In this document: in pieces, positions 1-6,414 of the stretch
Layout: each line of letters opens with the position of its first letter
How positions within the stretch are numbered: the stretch's first letter is position 1
Source of the DNA: JACKBJ01 sp964549495
GTDB lineage: Bacteria; Chloroflexota; Anaerolineae; Epilineales; Epilineaceae
NCBI GenBank assembly: GCA_964549495.1
Contig: CAZJWJ010000068.1
Location: 1 to 27,959 of the forward strand
Direction of reading: 5' to 3'
DNA length: 27,959 nucleotides
Program-made: the position numbers and the translations under genes
Notes under the pieces: model-generated
The model's input: the letters and a program-made list of their open reading frames with translations, nothing else
Told to the model about the DNA's origin: nothing
Database searches by the model: none

Positions 1-187
1 GTCGCACACGGCCCATGGCATCTCTCCCCACGGCCCCCTCGGCCCCGATGTGGGTGGAGGAGCGGCCCCTGACGGCGCGTATCGGAGCGGTTGAGCCCTA
101 ACTTTGGCGACTCGCGCCAAGGCCCTCACTGTTCTGCCCACCCTTGGGTTCTACAACGCTCTTCCTGCCGCTCGAATCGCAAGACCA
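1..187. other. Region upstream of the first operon; possible tail of a gene outside the window
   Basis: No complete gene is visible here. On the + strand, two frames stay open from the window edge to stops at 92-94 and 99-101. The frame ending at 99-101 keeps mostly G or C at third codon positions, so it could be the last 32 codons of an upstream gene. The piece is too short to recognise. The rest, about 102-187, has lower GC than the genes and looks non-coding, as expected for a promoter region. Confidence 0.3.
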
Positions 188-216
188 TTGACATGAGACG
201 CGACGAGTGGTATATC
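188..216 (+). promoter_or_regulatory. Sigma70-type promoter for the tetR operon
   Basis: A perfect -35 hexamer TTGACA lies at 188-193. After a 17-bp spacer comes TATATC at 211-216, which matches 4 of 6 bases of the -10 consensus. Transcription would start near 223, giving a leader of about 40 nt before the ATG at 266. It is the best -35 box noticed in the window. Confidence 0.65.
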
Positions 217-229
217 TATCACTCATGTC
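190..229. promoter_or_regulatory. Inverted-repeat operator candidate over the tetR promoter
   Basis: GACATGAG (190-197) and CTCATGTC (222-229) are exact reverse complements. Nested inside are GAGTG (205-209) and CACTC (220-224), so much of the segment between the -35 box and the start site is palindromic. It covers the -10 box. Many TetR regulators bind such a site to repress their own operon. The nested arrangement could suit a regulator with two HTH domains, but binding is inferred. Confidence 0.5.
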
Positions 230-265
230 GTGTCGTGACGAGCAGTGATTCTGAGGAAAGCGTCA

Positions 266-1075
266 ATGGACGAGAACGAGAAGCTTCTGGACGTTGCCGA
301 GACCCTGGTCGAGCGAGAAGGGCTGGAAGGCTTGACGATGGAGGTGCTCGCGGAGGCGGCGGGGATTTCGCGGGCGACGGTCTATCGGCGGGTGGGCAGT
401 CGGGAGGCCCTGGTGGAGCGGCTGGTGGAGCGGGGGGTGGTCGGGGAGCGTCAGATCGAGAAGGGGGAGGTGACCGAGCGGGTATTGGAGGCGATGCGGC
501 GGGTGCTGGCGCGGGAGGGCTTTAGCGGGACGACGGTCGAGCGGGTGGCGCGGGAGGCGGAGGTGGGGGTGGCGACGGTCTACAGGCGGTTTGGGGGGCG
601 GGAAGGGTTGTTCGAGGCCTTTACCGAGCGCTATAGCCCGCGGCGGATGGCGCGGGACCTGTTGGCGGGGGGCGAGGATCTGGAGGCGGATCTGACGCGA
701 TTGGCGCGGGAGGTGTTGGGGTTCTTGCGGGAGCATCCGCAGCTGGTGAGGTTGAGGATGTCGGGCGATCCGGAGGTGCGGCGGCTCTTGGGCAGCGAGC
801 CCGGTACGCCGACGCGGATGCTGCCGACGCTGGCGCGCTACTTCGAGCGGCAGGTGGAGGCGGGGCGGATCGGGCCGGCGGAACCGATGGATCTGGCGGC
901 CGCGTTCGGTGGTTTGTTGACGGGCTTCGGGTTGATCGAGGAGGACTTTCGGGGGCGGAGGATGGGCGAGGAGGAGATCGAGCGGGCGGCCGGCAAGGTG
1001 GTCGCGATATTCCTGGATGGGGTGAGGGGCGGGACAGAATCGACGGAATCGGTCGAGTTGGGGGCTGCGGAATGA
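266..1075 (+). CDS. TetR-family transcriptional regulator with two tandem DNA-binding domains
   Basis: This 269-aa protein is a likely repressor of its own operon. Residues 5-52 form a TetR_N helix-turn-helix with the recognition segment GISRATVYRRVGSREAL. Residues 72-120 form a second, similar one with VGVATVYRRFGGREGL. Residues 130-269 are a helical ligand-binding/dimerisation region. A usual TetR has one HTH and about 200 aa, so the extra length is the duplicated HTH. The ATG at 266 was chosen because GAGGAAA (253-259) sits 6 nt upstream; a GTG at 245 is in frame but lacks such a site. The stop overlaps ATGA at 1072, coupling it to the next gene. Codons are strongly G-ending (GCG, CGG, GGG), unlike genes further right. 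The ligand is unknown. Confidence 0.88.
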   Translation: MDENEKLLDVAETLVEREGLEGLTMEVLAEAAGISRATVYRRVGSREALVERLVERGVVGERQIEKGEVTERVLEAMRRVLAREGFSGTTVERVAREAEVGVATVYRRFGGREGLFEAFTERYSPRRMARDLLAGGEDLEADLTRLAREVLGFLREHPQLVRLRMSGDPEVRRLLGSEPGTPTRMLPTLARYFERQVEAGRIGPAEPMDLAAAFGGLLTGFGLIEEDFRGRRMGEEEIERAAGKVVAIFLDGVRGGTESTESVELGAAE

Positions 1076-1089
1076 TGGAGGAGCGAAAC

Positions 1090-3783
1090 GTGAAGGGTGA
1101 TGGGCGGTGGGTCTTGGACTTCGAGGAGATCGGGGCCGGGGATTTGGCGACGGTGGGGGGTAAGGGGGCCAACTTGGGGGAGATGGCGCGAGCCGGCCTG
1201 CCGGTGCCGAGCGGATTCTGCGTGACGACGGAAGCCTTTCGGGCCTTCATCGCCGGGGATTCGGAGGTGGAGGCGCAGGTCTATGGGCTCCTGGATGGGC
1301 TGGCGGCGGATGACATCGCCGGGGCGGCGCGCTTGGGGGCGAGGATTCGGGAGCGGCTGATGGGCTTGCCGGTGCCTGGGGTGGTCGAGGCGGCGGTGGT
1401 GGCGGCGTGGCGGAGGCTGGGGGCGGATGGGCGCTATGCGGTGCGGTCCAGTGCGACGGCGGAGGACCTGCCGGATGCCAGCTTTGCGGGGCAGCAGGAT
1501 AGTTTCTTGAATGTAGTGGGGGAGGCGGCACTGGTCGAGGCGGTCAAGAAGGCCTGGGTGTCGCTGTTTACGGATCGGGCGATCCTGTATCGGGCGCAGA
1601 GGGGCTTCGATCATCGGGCGGTGGCGCTGTCGGCGGTGGTGCAGCGCATGGTGATGCCGCGGGTGTCGGGGATTCTGTTCACGGCGGATCCGGTCAGCGG
1701 GCATCGGGGGGTGGCTTCGATCGATGCGGGCTTCGGGCTGGGCGAGGCCCTGGTGCAGGGCATCGTCTCGGCGGATAACTATCGGGTGGATCGGCGGGCG
1801 GGGCGCATTCTCGAGCGGAGGGTGGCCGACAAGCGGCTGGCGATCTGGCCCTTGGAGGATGGGGGGACGGAGACGGTCGAGCTGGGGGCGGATCAGCGCG
1901 AGGCGGCCTCCTTGACGGACGAGCAGGTGCTGGCGTTGGCGGAGATCGGGGATCGGGTCGAGGCGCATTACGGGCGGCCGCAGGACATCGAGTGGGTGAT
2001 CGACGCGGCGGGCGAGGTCTTCGTGGTGCAGTCTCGGCCGGTGACCTCCTTGTTTCCGGTGCCCGAGCCGGTGCCGGAGGATGGGGGGCTGCATGTCTAT
2101 GGCAGCTTCGGGCATGCCCAGGTGATGACGGATGCCATGACGCCGATGGGGCGCTCGGTCATCGGGCTGGTGATGCCCTTCGGGAATGTGGGGCGGGATG
2201 AGCGGGAGAATCCTTGGGTGAGCGAGGCCGGCGGGCGGCTGTACTTCGATCTGACGCCGCCCCTGCGCTGGACGCCGACACGGCACCTCATCCTTCGCTT
2301 TCTGGGCTTCGCCGATCCCCTGATCGCCGGCGCGGTGCGGGAGGTGGCCCAGAGGCCCGGCTTTGGGGCGGGGGCTCGGCCGATGGGCCTGCGGCAGCTG
2401 GCCGGCGGGCTGCGGCATTGGCTGCTGCCGGTGATGGCCGGCCTGCAGCGGCGCCTGTGGTTCGGTCGGCCCGAGGAGGGCTTTGCGGAGGTCGAGGCGA
2501 CCTGCGAGGCGATGCTGCGCGAGGCGGAGGACGAGATGGCGGCGGCCCGGCCGGGTGCGGATCGCTTGCGGGTCGCGCGGCGACATCTGAGCGGGGCCCT
2601 GGCGCGGCTCTTGCGGCTGATGCCGCCGGTGATGGGGTCGGGTTATGTGTCCCGGGTGATCTTGGGGCGCTGGGCCGGGGATCGCGTGGCGGCGGGAGAT
2701 CTGGATGCGCTCTTGCGCGGCATGTCGGGCAACGTGACCACCGAGATGGACCTGGCGGTGGGCGATCTGGCGGATCTGGCGCGGCAGCGGCCGGCGGTGG
2801 CCGCTCGCATCGCGGATGGGGATCCCGCCACGGCCATCGAGGAGATCCGGGAGATGGACGGGGCCGAGGCCTTCGTGGCGGCTTGGGAGGCCTTTCTGGA
2901 TCGCTACGGGATGCGCGGTCCCTCGGAGATCGACATCGGGCGGCCGCGCTGGCACGAGGCGCCGGAATCGCTGGTCAGGATGGTGGCCGGCGCGCTGCGG
3001 GGCGAGGATGCCGCGCATCGCGAGCATCATCGGCGCATGGCCCGGGAGGCGGACGAGGCGGGTCAGCGCTTGGTGGCGGCCGTGGCTCGCGGCCCGTTGC
3101 GGTCGGCCAAGGCGCGCTGGGCGCGGCGCTTCTTGGACTGGGTGCGCTACGGCGTGCCGGTGCGCGAGCATCCCAAGTACGCCTTGATCCGGGTGATGTG
3201 GCTGGCCAAGCAGGCCATGCTGGAAGCCGCCGACGAGCTGGTGGCGGCCGGGCGCTTGATGCGTCGGGAGGATGTCTTCTGGCTGCGCTACGGAGAGCTG
3301 ATCGAGGCGCTCGAGGATCCGGCGGTGGAGTTGAACGGGAGGGTGGCGGCGCGGCGGGAGCGAGAGATGCGCTTCCCGGACCTGCGGCCGCCGCGGGTGA
3401 TCACCTCGGAGGGCGAGGTGCCGGAGGTGCGGCATGCGGCGGTCGATCTGCCGGAGGGGGCGATGGCCGGCGCGGCGGCATCGGCCGGCAGCGTCGAGGG
3501 CATCGCGCGGGTGGTGCTCGATCCTGGCGATGGCCGGCTGGAGCCTGGCGAGATCCTGGTGGCGCCCTTCACCGATCCGGGTTGGACGCCGCTCTTCATC
3601 CACGCCGCGGCCCTGGTGATGGAGGTCGGTGGGCTGATGACCCATGGCTCGGTGGTGGCGCGCGAGTACGGCATTCCGGCGGTGGTCGGGGTGATCGACG
3701 CCACGCAGCGCATCGAGACCGGGCAGCGGATTCGGGTGGATGGTTACCAGGGCATCGTCCAGGTGCTGGAGGGAGCGGGATGA
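1090..3783 (+). CDS. Rifampin phosphotransferase-like / PEP-synthase-family ATP-dependent dikinase
   Basis: This protein of about 897 aa has an N-terminal ATP-grasp (PPDK_N) domain containing GGKGANLGEM, VRSSATAEDLPDASFAGQQ and the DIEW/QSRP motifs. A central helical substrate domain follows, then a C-terminal swivelling histidine domain with GGLMTHGSVVAREYGIPAV, whose His is residue 852. The TIM-barrel PEP/pyruvate domain of true PEP synthase is absent. Size, domain order and the TDPGWTPLF segment match rifampin phosphotransferases, which move the beta-phosphate of ATP to rifamycins; other substrates are possible. GTG 1090 was chosen because GGAGGAG (1077-1083) lies 6 nt upstream. The alternative ATG at 1072 overlaps the tetR stop and would add six residues. 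Being behind a TetR regulator suggests induction by its substrate. Confidence 0.82.
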   Translation: MKGDGRWVLDFEEIGAGDLATVGGKGANLGEMARAGLPVPSGFCVTTEAFRAFIAGDSEVEAQVYGLLDGLAADDIAGAARLGARIRERLMGLPVPGVVEAAVVAAWRRLGADGRYAVRSSATAEDLPDASFAGQQDSFLNVVGEAALVEAVKKAWVSLFTDRAILYRAQRGFDHRAVALSAVVQRMVMPRVSGILFTADPVSGHRGVASIDAGFGLGEALVQGIVSADNYRVDRRAGRILERRVADKRLAIWPLEDGGTETVELGADQREAASLTDEQVLALAEIGDRVEAHYGRPQDIEWVIDAAGEVFVVQSRPVTSLFPVPEPVPEDGGLHVYGSFGHAQVMTDAMTPMGRSVIGLVMPFGNVGRDERENPWVSEAGGRLYFDLTPPLRWTPTRHLILRFLGFADPLIAGAVREVAQRPGFGAGARPMGLRQLAGGLRHWLLPVMAGLQRRLWFGRPEEGFAEVEATCEAMLREAEDEMAAARPGADRLRVARRHLSGALARLLRLMPPVMGSGYVSRVILGRWAGDRVAAGDLDALLRGMSGNVTTEMDLAVGDLADLARQRPAVAARIADGDPATAIEEIREMDGAEAFVAAWEAFLDRYGMRGPSEIDIGRPRWHEAPESLVRMVAGALRGEDAAHREHHRRMAREADEAGQRLVAAVARGPLRSAKARWARRFLDWVRYGVPVREHPKYALIRVMWLAKQAMLEAADELVAAGRLMRREDVFWLRYGELIEALEDPAVELNGRVAARREREMRFPDLRPPRVITSEGEVPEVRHAAVDLPEGAMAGAAASAGSVEGIARVVLDPGDGRLEPGEILVAPFTDPGWTPLFIHAAALVMEVGGLMTHGSVVAREYGIPAVVGVIDATQRIETGQRIRVDGYQGIVQVLEGAG

Positions 3784-4280
3784 GGGCCTCGATGATCGGA
3801 CTCCTGGTGGTCGCGCTGGGCCTGGGGCTGATGACGCTGGGACGAGGGGACGGGAGCTTCGTGGCCGGCCTGCAGTCGGGCGCGTTGCAGTTGGGACGGC
3901 TTCTGCCGATCCTGATCTTGGCCTTCGCCATCACGGGCTTCGTCGAGGTGCTCTTGCCGGAGGGGCTGGTCGAGGCCTGGCTGTCGGATGCCTCGGGCTG
4001 GCGCGGCATCGGCATCGCCTGGTTGGCCGGCATCCTGACGCCGGGCGGCTCGATCATCGGCATGCCGCTGGCGGCCGGGCTCTACCAGGCGGGGGTGGGC
4101 ATCAGCGTGCTGGTCACCTACCTGACCTCCTTGGCGCTGCTCTCCATCCTCCGATTGCCCATCGAGCTGGGCTTTCTCGGCCCGCGCCTGACGGCATTGC
4201 GGGTCCTGGCCTCGCTATTCCTGCCCCCGTTGGCGGGGCTCGTGACCCGCTATCTGGGATCCTGGGTCATCGGGAGATGA
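3780..4280 (+). CDS. Half-size permease, DUF318/ArsP-like
   Basis: This 166-aa protein is almost entirely hydrophobic, with about five segments near residues 5-20, 38-59, 76-104, 107-125 and 138-160. The stretch TPGGSIIGMPLAAGLYQAG (87-105) resembles the loop of the predicted permease family (PF03773) where ArsP-type members carry cysteines. Here the cysteines are missing, and the protein is about half the usual 300-plus residues. It may act as a dimer or with a partner. The ATG overlaps the previous stop as ATGA, so it is coupled to the dikinase-like gene. Its last 14 bases overlap the end of the convergent Uma2 gene. A transport role for the dikinase substrate or product is inferred from context only. 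Confidence 0.65.
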   Translation: MRASMIGLLVVALGLGLMTLGRGDGSFVAGLQSGALQLGRLLPILILAFAITGFVEVLLPEGLVEAWLSDASGWRGIGIAWLAGILTPGGSIIGMPLAAGLYQAGVGISVLVTYLTSLALLSILRLPIELGFLGPRLTALRVLASLFLPPLAGLVTRYLGSWVIGR

Positions 4281-4824
4281 TGCGGTCGACAGCCATCGTC
4301 CAGCCCGGCACGGCCGGCTCGGCCTCGGCGCGATCGCCGCGCCGGTAGATGGTGGACGTCTCGGGACGATCCTGGCGATAGACCCGGACCACGTCCTGGC
4401 CCAGAAGATCGACATCCCAGACCACCAGCGTGCCGGCCGCGAAGTAGTCGGCACGCTTGGCCGCCATCCGCGCTTCGGCGGCCGGGCCGTAGTCATGCTC
4501 GCTGCGCACCTCCACGGCCAGGTCGGGTGCACCTTCCACGAACTTCATGCCGTTTGCCGTGCCGGTGAACCATGCCGCGTCCGGGCTGAAGGTCCTGCGA
4601 TTCGGCACGTCGACGACGAAACCACAGTTGTCGGCGAAGGCGATACCGCCTCCGACCCGGCGCTGGTACTCGCGAAGGCCGATCGCGATCTCGAAAGCCC
4701 CTTGATGTGGCCCATAGCCGGTGGGCGGTTCGCGCAGGATCTTGCCGCTGACGATCTCGGCTTTGCCGTCGACAAGATATAGGTTCTCGACTTCCGCTAC
4801 TTCGCCCGCGGTCTCGACGCCCAT
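4267..4824 (-). CDS. Uma2-family (DUF820) putative PD-(D/E)XK nuclease
   Basis: This 185-aa protein has the Uma2 layout. An N-terminal region contains EIVSGKILREPPTG, followed by SPDAAW (80-85) and GAPDLAVEVRS (98-108), with the nuclease-like acidic residues Asp82, Asp101 and Glu105. Then come RADYFAAGTLVVWDVD and a C-terminal YRRGDRAE...VPGW tail. The start at 4824 is set by AGGAGG about 7 nt upstream on this strand; an in-frame ATG at 4848 lacks that spacing. Family members are usually single genes present in many copies in Chloroflexota and cyanobacteria, and their role is unsettled. It ends inside the last codons of the convergent permease gene. Confidence 0.82.
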   Translation of the reverse strand: MGVETAGEVAEVENLYLVDGKAEIVSGKILREPPTGYGPHQGAFEIAIGLREYQRRVGGGIAFADNCGFVVDVPNRRTFSPDAAWFTGTANGMKFVEGAPDLAVEVRSEHDYGPAAEARMAAKRADYFAAGTLVVWDVDLLGQDVVRVYRQDRPETSTIYRRGDRAEAEPAVPGWTMAVDRIISR

Positions 4825-4946
4825 CTCCGTGCCTCCTGACGATCGCATGGGTACACTTGGTCAAACATCGTAGCATGCGGCACGAGTCGGCACAGAACGC
4901 TTGTGCAGGATGCGACCGGCAGATGCCGGCTCACGCATGTGGGAGG

Positions 4947-4952
4947 TATACT
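4947..4952 (+). promoter_or_regulatory. Possible -10 box upstream of the DUF433 gene
   Basis: TATACT matches 5 of 6 bases of the -10 consensus and lies about 45 nt before the ATG at 4999. No good -35 hexamer is visible 16-18 bp upstream. GCATGTGG occurs twice around it, near 4935 and 4972, and might be an operator for the antitoxin, which is speculative. Confidence 0.3.
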
Positions 4953-4998
4953 CAACCTGCTGCATGTGGCATGTCGTGACCGTGTCGAGGAGGATTTG

Positions 4999-5247
4999 AT
5001 GGAAGTCCAAGCGATGGAGATCTATCCCGGAGTTACGGTGGACCCAGGTGTCCGCTTCGGCAAGCCCTGCCTGAAGGGAACGCGAGTGGACGTGGCCACT
5101 GTGGTGGCAGCATTGGCGGCCGGGGAGAGCATGGAAGCTGTTCAAGATGATTATGCCCTGAGCCACAGGCAGGTTCTGGATGCACTCGGCTATCTAGCTC
5201 ACGTTGCTCGGCATCTTCCACCTGCCTTGATGCAAGCGGCCTCATGA
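4999..5247 (+). CDS. DUF433 antitoxin-like protein
   Basis: This 82-aa protein matches the DUF433 pattern: ITVDP-like GVTVDPGVRFGKPCLKGTRV (11-30), then a helical DNA-binding-like half with VVAALAAGESMEAVQDDYALSHRQVLDAL. Such proteins are VapB-like antitoxins normally paired with a DUF5615 PIN-like toxin directly downstream. GAGGAGG (4987-4993) is 5 nt before ATG 4999, so the 32 residues further upstream in the open frame are not used. The stop overlaps the ATG of the next reading frame (ATGA at 5244), the usual arrangement for this toxin-antitoxin pair. Here the partner is truncated. Confidence 0.8.
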   Translation: MEVQAMEIYPGVTVDPGVRFGKPCLKGTRVDVATVVAALAAGESMEAVQDDYALSHRQVLDALGYLAHVARHLPPALMQAAS

Positions 5248-5327
5248 TCGTCCTTCTGGACGAAAACTTCCCGCTTCGGCTACTTCACGCACTGCGCGCT
5301 AGCGGGCTGGAGGTCGAGGGTCGGTGA
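5244..5327 (+). pseudogene. Truncated DUF5615 PIN-like toxin remnant
   Basis: Directly after the antitoxin, overlapping it as ATGA, a 27-codon frame reads MIVLLDENFPLRLLHALRAS and then stops. This is the first beta strand, the conserved DEN acidic motif and the first helix typical of DUF5615 toxins, which are normally about 110 residues. The remaining domain is gone: the TGA at 5325-5327 overlaps the GTG start of meaB, and no continuation of the toxin is seen in other frames. The remnant is too short to be an active nuclease. The junction suggests a deletion that joined the toxin's 5' end to meaB. Confidence 0.7.
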
Positions 5328-6322
5328 GCGGCGGTATCCCGATCGCAGAGCTGGCCGCCGGCATCCGCGCCGGCGATCGGTCCGCCCTGGGCCGGGCGAT
5401 CACCCTGGTCGAGAGCCGGCTGCCCGCCCATCGGCAGCAGGCGCTGGCGCTGCTCGACGCGCTCGCCTCGACCCCGGGCCAGGCCATCCGATTGGGCGTC
5501 AGCGGTGTGCCGGGGGTGGGCAAGAGCAGCTTCATCGAGGCCCTGGGCTCGAGGCTGACCGCCGAGGGGCATCGGCTGGCGGTGCTGGCGGTGGACCCGT
5601 CGAGCAGCCGATCGGGCGGCAGCATCCTGGGCGACAAGACGCGCATGCAGCGTTTGTCGGTGGACCCGGCGGCCTTCATCCGGCCCTCGCCGACCGGCGG
5701 CCTGTTGGGCGGGGTGGCCGAGCGGACGCGCGAGAGCATCCGGCTCTGCGAGGCGGCCGGCTACGATGTGGTGATGGTCGAGACCGTCGGCGTGGGCCAG
5801 AGCGAGAGCCTGGTGGCCGGCATGGTCGACTGCTTCCTGCTCTTGATGTTGCCCGGCGCCGGCGACGAGCTGCAGGGCATCAAGCGCGGCATCCTGGAGC
5901 TGGCCGACATGGTTGCCGTCAACAAGGCCGATGGGGATCGCAAGGCGGCGGCCGAGCGCTCGAGATCGGAGCTGAAGGCCGCGCTGCGGCTCTTGCAGCC
6001 GCGGCATGCCGGCTGGCAGCCGCCGGTCTTGATCTGCAGCGCCCTGACTGGCGACGGTCTGGACGAAGTCTGGGGGCAGGTACGGGAATTCCGCCAGCGG
6101 CTCGAGGCCTTGGGCGAGTGGGAGGCCCAGCGACGCCGGCAGCGCCTGGACTGGACCTGGTCGCTGGTCGAGGCCGGCCTGCTCCAAGCTCTGCGGGCCC
6201 ATCCGGGCGTCGCGGCCCTGCGGACGGAGCTGGAACGTCGAGTGGCCGCCGGCGAGATCGAGCCGGCTACGGCCGCAGAGCGGATCCTCGAGGGTTTCGG
6301 GATCTCCATGCCGGATCGCTGA
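5324..6322 (+). CDS. meaB: MeaB/ArgK-family GTPase, chaperone of methylmalonyl-CoA mutase
   Basis: This 332-aa protein, the usual family length, starts with the typical helical arm (AGDRSALGRAITLVESR). It has a Walker A at 61-68 (GVPGVGKS), the switch region VDPSSSRSGGSILGDKTRM, Walker B VMVETVGVGQSE, and the guanine-specificity motif NKADGD. MeaB loads and protects adenosylcobalamin in methylmalonyl-CoA mutase in the cytosol. No mutase gene lies in this window. The GTG at 5324 overlaps the stop of the toxin remnant. No clear ribosome site precedes it, so translation may depend on coupling to the antitoxin-remnant frames. A long reading frame on the opposite strand is a shadow. Confidence 0.93.
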   Translation: MSGGIPIAELAAGIRAGDRSALGRAITLVESRLPAHRQQALALLDALASTPGQAIRLGVSGVPGVGKSSFIEALGSRLTAEGHRLAVLAVDPSSSRSGGSILGDKTRMQRLSVDPAAFIRPSPTGGLLGGVAERTRESIRLCEAAGYDVVMVETVGVGQSESLVAGMVDCFLLLMLPGAGDELQGIKRGILELADMVAVNKADGDRKAAAERSRSELKAALRLLQPRHAGWQPPVLICSALTGDGLDEVWGQVREFRQRLEALGEWEAQRRRQRLDWTWSLVEAGLLQALRAHPGVAALRTELERRVAAGEIEPATAAERILEGFGISMPDR

Positions 6323-6344
6323 GCGCGAAGTCCTGGACCGACCC

Positions 6345-6368
6345 CGGCCGAGCCTGCTGGCCCGGCCG
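6345..6368. terminator. Hairpin between convergent meaB and nhaA
   Basis: CGGCCG at 6345-6350 pairs with CGGCCG at 6363-6368. After one mismatch, 6352-6354 pair with 6359-6361 around a 4-nt loop. It lies between two convergent stop codons (6322 and 6415) and could end transcription from both sides. There is no T-run on either side, so intrinsic termination is uncertain. Confidence 0.35.
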
Positions 6369-6414
6369 AAGTCAAAGTTCGCGTTCCACCGGCGTTGCCG
6401 CTTCGGCCTCGATT

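Noticed and set aside
838..3645. 935-codon open frame on the minus strand
   Set aside because: It lies antisense to the dikinase-like gene, whose domains are clear. Its product is a His/Arg/Pro-rich low-complexity sequence, typical of GC-rich shadow frames.
2214..3779. Long plus-strand frame running into the permease
   Set aside because: Only the part from ATG 3780 is a protein-like sequence; the upstream part is a Gly/Ala/Arg-rich out-of-phase reading of the dikinase-like gene.
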